From: Artemisia argyi
Taxonomy: Eukaryota > Streptophyta > Magnoliopsida > Asterales > Asteraceae
Direction of reading: 5' to 3'
NCBI GenBank assembly: GCA_030686995.1
Contig: CM060695.1
Coordinates: 100,840,871 to 100,904,870, forward strand
Length of the DNA: 64,000 nucleotides
The notes under the pieces are model-generated. The model was not told the DNA's origin and did not search any database. It worked only from the letters and a program-made list of their open reading frames with translations. Shown here piece after piece: positions 41,528 to 54,316 of this stretch (positions are counted from its first letter, which is position 1; the number at the start of each line of letters is the position of its first letter). Position numbers and translations under genes: made by a program.

Positions 41528-42920
41528 CATATATTTTTTGGGTAGAAAAGTAGTTTGATCTGTTCAATTCTTTATTAAAATCTATAATCTCTTTTGGTTT
41601 AAAAAATTGATAAAAATTGTTGTTGTGAAGAAGGGCTTATTATAACCTAGAAGCTTTTGTATGGAAATTGCATCATTTAGATGATGTTCAAATGTTAATA
41701 CATTTCATTTAATGTATACTAAATGTGTTGAAAAGTGAAAACTACTCTTTGATTCCTGCTTTTTTATGCTAAATCTTCTGCGACTACTCTTGTGGGTAAA
41801 GGACAGAACCCGCATAGCAGTCGCAAATTAAAACTACACGTAACATTTTCTTCATTGTTGGGACATTTACATATCAGTATGTTCAAAGCATGGTTGTATC
41901 CATTTCAGGTAAATCAAGAAAAATCTCCCTGCCAAACAAAACTGTGTGCAGAAAAGTAAAGAAATAAGCAAATCTTGTTTTTGCAAAGGTCTAAAGGTCT
42001 AGCGAGCTCCCGATTTCACAACATTATCATCTATAAGCAAATCCAGCTTAAAAATCTATAAGCAAATCCAGCTTGACGTTTCAGTTACGAATTTCACTAC
42101 TTAAAATTCTATACGCAAAAATCCATAAGCAAATCCTGATTTCACAACTTCAAATCTATAAGCAAATTCAGCTTAAAGTTTCAGTTACTAATTTAAACTC
42201 ATGTAACCCCCAGTCAAAAATTTGCTTGTCTATTTTCTAGCTTTCAGATAAACAAATTTTTGCACATTAAACTGAATAAGTTGAAAGTTTCCCAAATCTA
42301 TCTTTAATGCATAAATTGTTTTACTTAAAACATTTAGACTCTTTAACAACTTTGTTTTTGCAGTCATAACTCATAAGTAACACAAGGTACCAATCATTAA
42401 TTTATCAAAATATGAACGATAAATGTTGGCAAAGCTCCCGGGCAATTTTTAGCTATATGTTAAGGTGTTTCTGGTTTTATGATTGAATTGCTGTTTTTAG
42501 TTGTTTTTGGTATACCAAAGGGAATGGCTTTGGTAATTAAGTATAGTAAAACAGTGTAAATGTTGTTTATACGGTACATACAAATTCACCAGTTAACCAA
42601 AAACAAATAGCCCGGCCGATTTGACATTTACTAATAAAAAGTGACCCAATCCAAGCTAAATCTGCCCGTTCCGGCCATCTTGCATCCTCTTGCAAGTACT
42701 TTAAACATATAACTTACTCGCAAGGACAAAAAACTTGGTAAATAAAACATACTTGAACGCTACTTGCTTCTAAGGTACAACGGCAATATCCAACAATCTC
42801 ATATCTCATCTATTATAGGACAAACCCGGTAAATTAAAATTAGAAAAGAGCAATAGATTCTCCAAGAACATCAGCCGCTTGTAAAGATCATCCTCAATAT
42901 AGCTTGTAACAAATCAAATC
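41528..42920. other. Intergenic DNA with degenerate tandem repeat
   Basis: No gene. At 42011-42190 the phrase ATCTATAAGCAAATCCAGCTT occurs at least three times, within a longer imperfect unit of about 120 bp that also contains GATTTCACAAC and TTTCAGTTAC. The right part should hold the FCF1 3' UTR. Confidence 0.6.
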
Positions 42921-45076
42921 TCATATTCTTGGAGCTGCAATGAGAACAAACGAACAGAAGTTGTTAGTTTAATGGAAAAACAGTTGGAAAAAGTTGTTTG
43001 CAAGAATCTCTATGAGTGATCGAGTTACCTCCACCCATGGTTGCTTCAGGCAATCTTTCAATAGAATACTTGTGTTGGGTGATATACATAATTGGCACAC
43101 CAGGAATCTGTTTATCAAAATATTTATTCAAATACGTTGACTTTATCACACAAAGTTCATGACAGATTGGACAAGTCTTTGCAACAACAAAAAAAACTGC
43201 ATACCTTGCGAATCCTACGCTTCAAATCTCTATCACATGTCGCTACCATATAGCACTTGTGCTGTTTCGAATAAGAGCTTATAAGGCTTAATAGATTCTA
43301 AATACTGATTTTGACAATTTATCATTTCAACAGTTATTTGAAGGTACTTAAGTATTACCTGAGTAACTCTTTCAACAATACAGTCATCAGCATAAGTTCC
43401 TTTGTGAGTGCAGGGAAGCCTTTCAAATCTAGGATCCTTAGCAATTCTATTCGGGCAACAAATTATTTAAAAGAATTCAGAATAACCAATTGATTTAATC
43501 AGGATGCAGCTCGTTATATTTGTTTTGTATCTCACTGTAAACCAGAACTACACATCTTACTAATAAGTTCACTTACCTCAGAGCAACCCGATATTTTTGA
43601 CCAAGCTTCTCAAGTTCAGCCATCACACAATCGGTAATACATGGAGTGCCTGACAAAATTAAGCAAAGAAAGAAAACCAAAAAAGTGTAAGCTACTATAC
43701 ATGATATTCATTCTAAATTGTGTCTGTCTCGAATGAATTCAGAGTTTTACAGGAAATGTTTAAATATAAGTTAAATATCTGGAACAGTTCACAATGAAGG
43801 TATGAATAGTTTAATAGTTACTAATCAGAAAAGAGACAATACTGGACAATCACTAGAGGGGTGGTTGGTTTGAGAGTATGCAAATAGAGGAATGACTTTG
43901 AACTCCAACATATTTAAAAATGGGTACCAGACCCACAAACCTATGCATATTCTTAACCATCCTTGGTATACAAACTCATTCCCTAACCAAGTAACCAATA
44001 CCCACAGTGATTCCCCTTCACAAACCAAACACCCCAAATATATCTTTAAGGTATGGATGCCGGTGAAAATGTCACCTTCGTTTACACTTTGCTGACAAAA
44101 AGGACATGGTATATAGTTGAGGCATCTATTTGGGATGGATCAGGTATATACATGCCACGGCATCCCTAAGCCAGACTAACATTGTATAATATATTAGCTT
44201 CTTATGCATACCCAGACAAGGCAATGGAAGTCATGATAACATAGCCAAAAAAAAAAAAAAAAAACGAATTGATGCATTAAACTTACATTTTGCATACAAG
44301 CAGTCCATCATTCCCTTCTCCAAGTCCAACTACAGAAAGTTCAAAACTTTTTAGTCCAACGTACAAATCAAAAGATCATATCAACAAAAGCTAAAATCTT
44401 GACCATTCAACCTAAAAACATATCTAAAATAGGCAGAAAAAAATGATCTCTAAATTGGATCAAGGTTTAGCAATCCTTGTAACGCTCTATACCACTTTTG
44501 TAATTATCCTAGCTCCTTGACAGATTTTAAACCAAAATTCCATTAAAAAAATGAATCCAACAGCTAGCATATGCAAAAATTATTTAAAGTGCACTCACAA
44601 CCTTAATCAGTACCAAAACTTTGATACCGAATTTCATAGATATCATTCAGTGTTGTAAAACAAGGATTACAAGGCCGACTATTACTCGCTACAAGGTCAA
44701 AACTCGAACAAACTTGGGGTTAACTCAGTGAAAACTGGTTTGAAGAACTTAAACAACATCTGTGTCATTGTTTCTAAACATATTTCCATGGTCCTATGAG
44801 CAATACTATGGTCCTCTTAACATGCCATACATATAGCTTCGAAATTTATATATACAAATTCCAATCCTAGTACACCTAAGGTACTCACCCCTTAACAGAT
44901 TACTCGCTATACACCTAACACCAAACACATCACAAAATAGCACCTTTATATAAAACTAACCAATACTCACTTTATTCTGGATGGAAAAATTGATGAAATT
45001 AGTATCAACCAAAACCCGATAAGGCGGACCGAGCGCCATATTATATGTAAAGAACAACGCAGACGATACATAAGGC

Positions 45077-45120
<44 letters not shown>

Positions 45121-45411
45121 ACCAAAAATCAAACCCTTAAAAATACAATACACACAAAACATACAAAACCCATAAATAAAATAGCAAATTACACATTTCT
45201 TGGAAGATTCTGCTTAGTTAAGTCTTTTTTGTTAGGGTTTAAGACTTCTTCTTTATGTCTGCAAATTATATAAAAGTTGGATTAAGATGAATATATGAGA
45301 TAATGATAAAAAAATAAGATGTGGGTATGAGACGATTTACTGTTTAACTGCTTTGTGGGAGACTAGTTTCTTCATAGCTGCAAATTTTGGACCCTTTTTT
45401 GCTCGACCCAT
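42921..45411 (-). CDS. FCF1: rRNA-processing protein FCF1 homologue (Utp24, PIN domain)
   Basis: Nine exons (45411-45341, 45258-45193, 45076-44971, 44329-44287, 43649-43577, 43446-43359, 43261-43205, 43107-43029, 42934-42921) sum to 597 nt, giving 198 residues, exactly the eukaryotic FCF1 length. FCF1 is the PIN-domain endonuclease of the small-subunit processome in the nucleolus, cutting pre-18S rRNA. Visible marks: basic N terminus [34 protein letters not shown] (catalytic Asp), [29 protein letters not shown] (acidic pair), [19 protein letters not shown] and the end GAPRI. All introns are GT-AG. The exon 3 acceptor follows a 40-base T tract. The gene appears intact and is the one clear housekeeping gene of the window. 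Confidence 0.95.
43857..44035. mobile_element. Small MITE in FCF1 intron 4
   Basis: Inverted ends GGGGTGGTTGGTTTG / CAAACCAAACACCCC bound about 180 bp without ORF, inside the intron between exons 4 and 5. Such ends are common in small hAT-like MITEs. The target duplication was not resolved. Confidence 0.5.
45079..45118. repeat. A40 homopolymer (T40 on the FCF1 strand)
   Basis: Forty A in a row immediately before the FCF1 exon 3 acceptor (minus strand), where it forms the polypyrimidine tract. Confidence 0.95.
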
Positions 45412-46544
45412 TTTTGTGTGTGAAACTGAAAGCTCGAACTAATACAAAGCTGTTACAAACCTGTTTATAACATAAGAAAAGTAAAATCAGACAAACTCCG
45501 AAAATACAAAGCCAATAACTTTAAACAATTTATTCAAATTCAACAAGTAGCAATCTTTATTGACATACTCCAACATCAAGATTATAAAATACTTATTGAA
45601 AACTTTCACTAATTATCACAGCAGCAATTATATAAAGCCACCAACTTTAATCAACATATTCAAATTCAGTAAAATGTAACCATCTTTATCAACATACTCC
45701 AACATCAAGAAAAAAAACATAATACAGAGTTTTATGGGGTGTTTGTGTTGGCTTAAAGAAAGCTTTAAAAAAACTGAAACGCCCAGCTAATGAACTTAAA
45801 TGATATAAGCTAAAGTTGATAAGCTCATAAGCCTAACATATAAGCTAAGACAAACACCCCCTTAACACGAACTTATCACAATATCTTTTGTAGATATTTC
45901 AATATATCACAACATCTAAAGCAACTAATTAATCAACTTATTCAACTTCACTAACACGAAACAACATTTATCAGTTTAGTCCAACATCAAGATTAAAAAA
46001 AACCTCCCGATAACTTTATTCAACTTATTCAAATCCAATACCAAGTACCCATCTTAACTAACAACACCCAAAATCAAAACACATGCATATTTTCAAATTA
46101 TATACCAATTTATCACAACATCAAGCACTAAATTTATAAAACTTATTTAAATTCAATAAAGATAATAAAATAACACAAAATCATGTATATAGACATTAAT
46201 TAAAATTGGGTATTTAAAACTAGACAAAATTACTAACTACCAACATAAATCAATTAATTAAATCAAATTTTTTACCACAAAAAATATCTTTTATTTAACA
46301 GGGTATAAAATGAAATTGCCATAGATTAAGTACCTGAGTTGATTAATATTATGGTCGACAAATTGAAGAGGATGATCAAGTTAGGGTTTAGGTTGTTGTT
46401 ATTCCTACTACTAATTGCGTTGAGGCTGCACCGACCATTAAAAAAAAAAAAAAATTTTGGGGCCTTGCATTGGGCTGATTTTGATCTGCTGCTACCCGGG
46501 TCACCTGGCCCAATACTTTTTTATTTTATTGCTTCTCTTTTGTA
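45412..46544. other. FCF1 upstream region
   Basis: AT-rich, with no gene seen. A 125-bp MITE-like unit lies at 45736-45860 (inverted ends GGGGTGTTTGTGTTGGCTTA and its near complement). The FCF1 promoter must lie just right of 45411; no unambiguous TATA was chosen. Confidence 0.5.
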
Positions 46545-46930
46545 GTATATACTAATTCTCCTGGCCATATTTAATATTCAGAAAAGGCGTCACCCCATTC
46601 AGCCACATTTTTGGGCTTATTTTTACCTTCAATGATTCTATACGTATGAACCAAATGAAAAAAAGACAAAATTCAACGCTTACAACCAACATGTTTTTTC
46701 AAATATTTAAAAAAAAAAAAAAAAAAACAAAAAAAAAAAACACCCTGAACTTCTTAGTATTTAAGACTTTTTTATATAACAAACTTTATTTGTCAAATAT
46801 CTAACAGATACCTCGCTGTTTTTTGAATAAAAAAAATACTAGCAAAAAAGTCTCCCGATAACGAACAAAACAAGCCCAATATTGATATACTTTTAACGTA
46901 CGCACGTTTTTATAAAAATGTTGAAGTTTA

Positions 46931-46994
<64 letters not shown>

Positions 46995-47407
46995 GAGAGT
47001 TAATTTGAGATCAAACTTAAAGTTGTAAAAATAAGATCTAGTCTAAACAACCATTAAAACCATTTTATAAATAACTATATTAGCAATAATACACCAAAAA
47101 TAAGGTATTAATAGAATTAACATTTTAGAAACTAACAACCAATTGATACATGAGTTTGGATTAGTGATACACAACTATAAATTTACATGTCGAATCAAAG
47201 TGTATCACCTTAACCTGATGCATTACATGTCAAATCAAAATGTATCACCTTAATTTCGTCAATTTTTAAAAAAGAAAACCATCAAAAATTTAACAATTTT
47301 AGTTGTACTCAATAAAAAAATTAATTTAATTTTAACGAGTGTGTCACTTGTCAGATTTTAGTTGGATCTTATTTTTACAACTTTAAGATTGATCTTATTT
47401 AATCTAG

Positions 47408-47460
<53 letters not shown>

Positions 47461-49096
47461 TTTGAATAAAATAACTTTCAAAATGCACCCTTAACTTATC
47501 AAATAATTTTAAAATTATCTTAATTTTTTTTAAAACTATACGGATCAAAATTAGCCCCGCCGCAACACACTGGTGACCGACACAACATTCATTCAAAAAA
47601 GTACAACGTACGACAACTAAAAATATAGCTTGACACAGCATTTGTTCCGAACAAATACAACACGTGTCGGCAAAAATATATCACGATCTCACAGCAAGAA
47701 TCCCCGCCCAAACATTGTTCGAAAATAATTATCGCAAAAATTTCTCAAAAATTTCCGCTGCAACGCAACCTAATTTAAGCGTATGATATTTTTATATAAT
47801 CATGTAAAATATTTCCTAAAAAAAAGCCCCACCGCAACGCGGCGGGCATTACATTCCTTGTATATACTAATTGCGTTGATGCACATTAAAAAAATGTTTT
47901 TTTGGCCTGATATTGGATTTCCCTTGAGCCCATTTTTGGCCTCTTTAGTCTTGTGTTTACGCTAACATTGATACTATATGTTATGTAGCGACATACTTTC
48001 CCAAAGTAATAAACAAATAGTTTTTCGCCAAAGAGTGGTAAACAAAGGTTTTCTGAGCGAACACAAATTAAAGAGAAACGATACATTAATAATTTAATAT
48101 TAGTAAAAAAAACATTTATAAAACGCAACTTTTTAATATTTACGACTTTTTTATATAGCAAACTTTATTTATCAAATATCTAACAAATCTTTAGCGGTTT
48201 CTTGACTAAAAAAATTACTGCCAAATAGTCTCTCGATAACGAACAAAACAAGCCCAATATTGATATGCTTTTGATGTACGTAAGGTTTTATAAAAAAATT
48301 GAAGTTTAATATACATATAGTCTTTAAATAAAAGAACTTTCAAAATGCACTCTTAATATATTAAATAACTTTAAAAATTATCCTATACATTTTTAAAACT
48401 ATAAGAGGCAAGCAAGGTTTATTTAGCAAATATATAACAACTAGATTTAACGATTTACACCGCTAGAAACGCCTCCGCATTAAGTGCACTATTATAAATA
48501 AATAAAAAAAAGTTTGAAATTTAGCATGTATATTTTTTTTACGAAAAAACAGAGACATCTATCAATTTTTTAATAAACATATAACCGAACATGCCACAAT
48601 ATTACGAACAAAACGAGCCCGAAACTTTAATCGAACAATGACATATCGAGGTTAAAAAAAGTTTGTGAAATTTGGTGCAAAATCCCGCCGCGTTGTTCTA
48701 TATATACTAAAGTAGAGTGTACCGAGTGCACCAATATTTTAATATAAAGCGCATGCACCATCCGTGTTTTTTAATATAATTTCTTGGGCCCAGAGTTTGG
48801 ACTTACGTTGGCCCATCAAAAAATTAGTTTTGTTTGCCAATAGGGAGCCAATATGAGTTGTAAGCCCATTAAATATTCCTCTTTATTGGTTAGCCCATAG
48901 AAACAATTTTAACAAAAACACTTGGAATAAATGAAACAAAAAAAACTATACAAAAATCTTTCACCACATACTTGGCCACAGTTTGTCAAAGATAAAACAT
49001 AAAAAGTTGAATGTGTGTGACTCGAAGCTTACTAACACACATTCTGAATAAGACATAAAAAGTCCCGCCGCAACGCGGCGGGCAACGAATCCCTTG
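46545..49096 (+). mobile_element. Three Helitron-like elements in tandem
   Basis: Units A 46545-47860, B 47861-48696 and C 48697-49096 each begin with a TATATACTAA-type start. Units A and C end in a CCGCCGCAACGCGGCGG-type hairpin followed by about 14 bases and CCTTG; unit B ends in a truncated version. A and B share about 180 bp (46760-46930 against 48140-48310, with GAACAAAACAAGCCCAATAT) and again at 47465-47530 against 48320-48380. So they belong to one family. The hairpin near the 3' end and lack of TIRs suggest Helitrons, though the final bases are not the standard CTAG. No helicase is encoded. Confidence 0.55.
46934..47457. mobile_element. MITE flanked on both sides by TA microsatellites
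   Basis: A 415-bp element (46992-47408) with about 40-bp inverted ends (AAAGTTGTAAAAATAAGATC shared) sits between (TA)n 46934-46991 and (AT)n 47410-47457. It interrupts Helitron-like unit A. The arrangement is like Micron-type elements that insert into or carry TA repeats. Confidence 0.65.
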
Positions 49097-49973
49097 TTGT
49101 TTTTATAACGTAACAAGGCAGGTGTCTGGTTAGGCTGGAGATCTATATAGCATATCTCTTTTATCACCGACCTTTGAATTTTGTGGTTTGGGTGGGATTG
49201 TTAACCGGGTTTGGGCCAGACTCCATTTACTTTTTTAATTTCTTTTCTTCCTTTTAAAGATAACCCGACAAAAATTTAAAATGGCAAATAATTATATTTG
49301 CAAAACTTGTTATGTGGTTCGTGTATAAAAACCGGTTAAACATATAAATTTCAAGAGATACAAGCACATAAGCAAATAAAATCTTGTAGCTGAGCATACT
49401 TAAGTTCTTAGAATGTTCAAGGAGTACAACCAAATCGAAATATTGTTTGTTATTAATGCACAATCTTATTGCCTCATCGCTCTTTAATCATGTCCTCCAT
49501 TAATGTCCATACAAGTTTTGCGTTGGTCAATATCCAAACGATCCTTTACTCTTCACCCGTTGCCTACATATGAAGTTTGATGTCATTATATGAAACAGGT
49601 ACAAAAACTTTTAGACAACGGAATTGAGAAAGTCATCACTATAATTAAGAAGCTTACATGTCCATCAATTTGGAAGTGGATGATATTCCTTGATCTAAGG
49701 CTTTTTTACACCTTTCTAATTCCTCGGATAAGTTGTATTCGATCATAAAGTTTATTTAAACCTATCAAAGATAAAGTGAGTATCTTACACATTAGATATT
49801 TCAAATGTGTTGCATTGTTTAAAAAAAAGGTTATGTAAAGCACCATATGAAACAATTGTTCACGTAGCTTTTGGTTTTGTGCTTCCTTTTCTTTCACAAT
49901 CTTTGATGCATCTTTCCATATCTACAATAAATATTACAAAATACAATTTTTCTCATTACTTAGGATCAAATGA
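49097..49973. other. Gene-free stretch
   Basis: No coding or element match recognised; AT-rich with short spurious ORFs. Confidence 0.5.
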
Positions 49974-50321
49974 GAAGAACTCTTATAATCAGAAGGATAT
50001 AACCACATATTAGAGATGCATCAACTTGAATTAGATGCATCCCTAATCTTTTAGATGCATTATAATATATTTTATAGCTAAAAATTATATGCATATACAT
50101 ATATTAGATGCATTTTAGCAAGTTAGGAAAATCCTATGTATTTTTCGTCCTCTGCGGGTCAAATTTGTTGAAAGTACTACTTTGCATCGTTTTCACTTCA
50201 AAATTACTTTTGAAACTAATTGGAATGCATCTAAATGAATAGAGATCCATCTAATTTAAGTCGACGCATCTCAAATATGTGATTATAGTTATTTCTCATC
50301 CTTCTCGTTATAAGTGTCTAA
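49974..50321. mobile_element. MITE with ~75-bp inverted repeats
   Basis: The left arm (AGAAGGATATAACCACATAT, then GAGATGCATCAACTTGAATT) is an imperfect inverted copy of 50245-50321. The inner part repeats TTAGATGCAT several times. No ORF. Target duplication unclear. Confidence 0.65.
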
Positions 50322-50665
50322 TAATAAATACAACATTTCTTAATTAACACAAAATTACGTTAAATATGTATTAAATGCACATTAAATAAACTATAAATTA
50401 CTCCGTACTATATTTCAACTTGATTTTCACTCAAATAAACCACAATTTAGTATATTTTTATGTTAATCAGGAAAGTTTTGGTTCATTTATTAGACACTAA
50501 CATCTGCCCAGTGGGCATTGGTTAGCAAATTTGATTAACAAATTATAAAATAGTTTTCTCCAGTTGATACCTAAAATGGAATATCTATACATACATCTAA
50601 CTGAAAAGAAATAACTTATAACTACTATTAGTAAAACTTAACTTGTACTTTATAGAACTAAAAAT

Positions 50666-50668
<3 letters not shown>
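50322..50668. other. Gene-free stretch
   Basis: AT-rich, no feature recognised. Confidence 0.5.

Positions 50669-50719
<51 letters not shown>
50669..50719. repeat. (AT)n microsatellite
   Basis: About 25 AT units directly abutting a Helitron terminus. Confidence 0.9.
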
Positions 50720-50720
<1 letters not shown>

Positions 50721-50750
50721 TAGACTTCTAAGCCCGCCCGATGGGCGGGC
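50720..50750 (-). mobile_element. Helitron 3' terminus
   Basis: On the minus strand an 8-bp-stem hairpin (GCCCGCCC-atc-GGGCGGGC, 50750-50732) is followed by TTAGAAGT and CTAG, with T next in the flank. This is the textbook Helitron 3' end (hairpin, CTRR, insertion between A and T). The 5' end would lie to the right; it was not located. Confidence 0.7.
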
Positions 50751-50874
50751 ATGACTTGTACTTTTTTGTTTCTTAATATTAGATGGTAGTTAATTAATTG
50801 TAATCAAGCAACCAGTGAAGAAAGGTATAGGTATGCTAAACTCTATACAGGTACATACCTTAAGATTCAAAAGA

Positions 50875-51055
50875 ATTAGAAAGAGGATTAAAAAGTAGTT
50901 TGGGTGAAATTATACTAAATGTTATGATCATCAACGTACATTATGATCTCCATAATCTCACATAGAGAGAATAGAAAGAGGAATGAAAAGTATTTTATGT
51001 GAAATTATACTAAATGTTATAATCATCAACATTATGATCTCCATAATCTCACATT
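50875..51055. repeat. ~90-bp tandem duplication
   Basis: Two adjacent units, 50875-50963 and 50964-51055, share GTGAAATTATACTAAATGTT and TTATGATCTCCATAATCTCA with a few substitutions and small indels. They probably lie inside the Helitron whose end is at 50720. Confidence 0.75.
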
Positions 51056-51933
51056 TGACTTAAATATTGAGGGACCAACTAAAGATACACATGCAACTAT
51101 AGAATGGCGATGCCCATTTGTATTGACTCTAAATACTTCCATCACATTTGGAATGATTGCTTTATATTGACAAATCCATAAAAATTCTCTTACATGTTCA
51201 TATATATATCCATATTAAAAACTGAAACTATGCGCTTTTTTACTCTGAGAAAGCGTATGTTGTTTTGTACCAAACATGGTACGATTACTAAAATTTCATT
51301 GAAAAAAAGCTGTGTTTCCCCCTGTAAAAGCCATAATCTGAAAATCATGTACTTGTGCAATATCTTCATAGGGGTTCAAGTTGGGTACAACTGGTACTTT
51401 CAGAGGGAGCGTGTGGGTGCCACCTTCAACTCTCCATTTTTCTGATGGGATCTACCTTCTGTACTCTTATAGCTTGTGTCAAGTCATTGTTGATTTCAGT
51501 TTTAGGGGGTGTTTTGGAAGTCTTGTAGTTGTCTGTAGTTGCAGAACCATCTTCGTCTACACCAATTCCTCGTGATACCAATCACAAACGAATTTAATTG
51601 AGGCAACATTAAAAGATATTGACTGGAATTTCAAAATCCAAATTGTTCATCATCAGAGCATTAGGGGCATGCTTTTGAGCCTTTATTTGATAGCGATTAG
51701 CTCTGTGGTATCAGCTTTAGTGTCTTCTTTGTGATGTTTGATGGACATATATATCTTTCAACTTCCTAGAAGATTACAATATGTTAATCATGCTAGCTAA
51801 ATATTAAATAATAATATTTGATATCAAAACATATGGCATTATGTGCAATATTCAAGTTTGAGTAGATAGATATTCGCACCTTATACCATTGTAGTTCGTA
51901 CTGTAATTGTAAAGCTGCATCTGATATTAGTTT
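51056..51933. other. Gene-free stretch
   Basis: No gene recognised. A minus-strand frame at about 51590-51440 (GIGVDEDGSATTDNYKTSKT) looks coding-like but has no known family and no clear splice sites. Confidence 0.4.
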
Positions 51934-52323
51934 TTATTTGGTCGTAGGTGCCAATCTTGCAGCCAGATTCAAAAGGTTGTTCCTGAAGGAGTCTTCAATT
52001 GTTTTATTAACATTCTTAGGTTCGCTCATTCCATGAAATGTGCTGTAAATATTTTCTGAGCGATTTATCCCAGCATATTGAATGATGTTATGACCATCTT
52101 CGTTGACACTCCAGACTTCGTCCAGGAATTCATACAAAATCTCTTTAACAACTTTGATTGCATCTTGTCTTATGGCCTCAAAAAATGGATTGGTGAAATA
52201 GTTTTGGTGGGAGCTGGGGTCAATATAAGAGCATATCATATCACATATGGTGGTCAATACTTCTATGGAATGATCAAAATTTGCAACTCGATCTCCTTCT
52301 AACAAAGGGCCATGCTGCAACAT
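51934..52323 (-). pseudogene. Ankyrin-repeat (ITN1/ACD6-like) protein fragment
   Basis: One exon-like block after a TTGCAG acceptor (about 52312). It reads HGPLLEGDRVANFDHSIEVL, then FFEAIRQDAIKVVKEILYEF and NEDGHNIIQYAGINRSENIY, then NNLLNLAARLAP and a stop. These are the last ankyrin repeats of plant membrane ankyrin proteins, which normally continue into a PGG domain and four membrane helices. Nothing like that follows downstream (to 51060), and no earlier repeats precede it. It is an isolated exon, either a pseudogene relic or a captured fragment. Confidence 0.65.
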
Positions 52324-52699
52324 AGACCCAAATTAATGAGCAATTACACCAACAATAAAAAGACCTTTTTCTCTTCTATTTTTGTTATAATTAAATCTTT
52401 TCAATAAGCTTATTAAGTTGAGGTTGTGAGATTATATAAGCAATTAGGCTCAAGTGATGTGCGCATAAGTCCACCTAAAAGAAAAAATAAACTTAGCTTA
52501 TGAGCTTTTCCAACTTCAAATAAGCTCATAAGCCCGAAAAATAAGTTAATCCAAACACCCTCTAAAGCGGCCCATTCATAAGCAAGTGGTTCGAGATTTC
52601 CATTCATATTTCGATATTAATTTGTAGGACATCATATAATGCAGGTCTGTCTCATAAATGTTCCACCTTTTTTTGTAGTGGATGGTTATTTTGTGACAG

Positions 52700-52870
52700 G
52701 ACACTCTCAAAGAATGTGTGATACAACTAAGGCTAGCAAAGGAGGAGCAAGAACAACAGGTTAACGAACTTGTAAAAGAGAAAACACGTGAATGGGAAAA
52801 GACTAAATCTGACCTTGAAATACAAATTTCCAATCTCCAAGCAAAATTAACGACCAATAAACCCGAATAA
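52700..52870 (+). pseudogene. Filament-like plant protein (FPP) exon fragment
   Basis: After a GACAG acceptor an open block of 56 codons reads DTLKECVIQLRLAKEEQEQQ, then EKTREWEKTKSDLEIQISNL, then a stop. This is the conserved heptad coiled-coil section of plant FPP proteins (long microtubule/vesicle-associated coiled-coil proteins of about 900-1100 residues). The flanks lack other FPP exons, so it is an orphan exon. It lies within 400 bp of the ankyrin fragment on the other strand, which suggests capture by a mobile element. Confidence 0.65.
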
Positions 52871-53961
52871 AAAAATTTTAAGATTACAGTTTCAAAAAAG
52901 CATTCAAATTGTGTAAAGTAGTACCACAGTCACATGTTATTATGTCAATACACTTCTGACTTCACATGTACTCCGTGTTGTTTCGGCTAAGGGGGTGTTT
53001 CGGCTAAGCTTATTACTACTACTCCATATCAAACAATCACTTTCAAAAGCCAAATCGGGGTTGCATAAAAATTTAATGAAAGATGAATAAAGACAATATT
53101 GGAACTACGCGAGAACAATATAAAGTTGATGAGAATACGAACCTGATCTCACTGGCCTTTGATACGTTTCATTACAATTCGAATCAGGTCATGGAGCACG
53201 GTTACCTGTAAGAATAACATTAGAAATGGCAATGGGATGTTGAAAATATTAGTTGCTTAATAGCAAGGATGGGTGCATTTCTACATACCTTGCGAAAAAA
53301 CACAAATTTGCTGCTCATTGGAGGCCGAAACCTTGTAATTTTCACAACCCGCACCTACAATAAACATGAGACTTCACGTTAGACTAACAGCAAAATGCTT
53401 CCATCTACGCACGTCTGCACATAGTTTCGTCTGTAAACTATTGTTAATGCTCACCATTAAATCCAGGCCCCCACGCGTGTGCCTAAGAACATTCAGAACA
53501 TTCACTGGCATTTAGAGAGGTAGGACAACCTTCAACGTTACAGGTGTCCCGTGACTGAAAATCTAAGATCAGTAGCAGAACTTAATACACACGCCTGGTG
53601 AAACCTGAAAATTTATGAAAATTACTCAACATTTTTTTGAACAGCTCAACAACCAATTGATATATAAAAAGGGATATCTGAATCTTAAAATCACGAATGT
53701 CTCTTTTTACAACTTCACCTATCGTACCCTCTAAATGTCTATAGGGACTTTAGCACATAACACACAGGAATACCCTTATGCTAAAATTGCTATAGGGACT
53801 TTAGCACAAAGATTTGTTGAACACTTTGTATGACCTACCAATATAGAGATATGGCCATATTATGCAACCTGGTTACCACATAACAAAACACATCTGGAAG
53901 ATGCCCTTGCATCTCAGACACATATTCTCCAAAAAGGATGCTGAAACTATCAGTATAAAAA
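52871..53961. other. No confident gene
   Basis: Short splice-like blocks occur on the minus strand (e.g. 53210-53150, VTVLHDLIRIVMKRIKGQ) but I recognise no family. Confidence 0.4.
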
Positions 53962-54316
53962 ACCCATCTAATTCAGCCCATAAACACACCCGTTTCAGCA
54001 TATAAACGCATCCATTTCATCCCCCGTTTCAGCACCCAAACACGCCTATTTCAGCCTCCAAACTGACACCCACTTGAGACCCCAAACCCACCCATTTCAG
54101 CTTCCGTTTCAGCATGCAAACCTACTCATTTCAGTACACAAACGCACCATTCAGCCCGCTTCAGCCCCCAAACGCACATGTTTCAGCCTTATTTCACTCC
54201 CGGTTTCAGCATCCAAACCCACCCGTTTCAGGCCCAATCTCAACACCCAAACGGTCCGATTTCAGCCCCCAAACCCACCCATTTCAGCCCCCACTTTATC
54301 ACCCAAACCTACCCAT
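53962..54316. repeat. Degenerate minisatellite, ~20-25-bp unit
   Basis: About 355 bp built of variants of TTTCAGCCCCCAAACCCACC, purine-poor on the plus strand. Two overlapping Pro/Gln/Phe-rich frames are by-products. A short array of the same unit is at 58988-59118. Confidence 0.8.
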
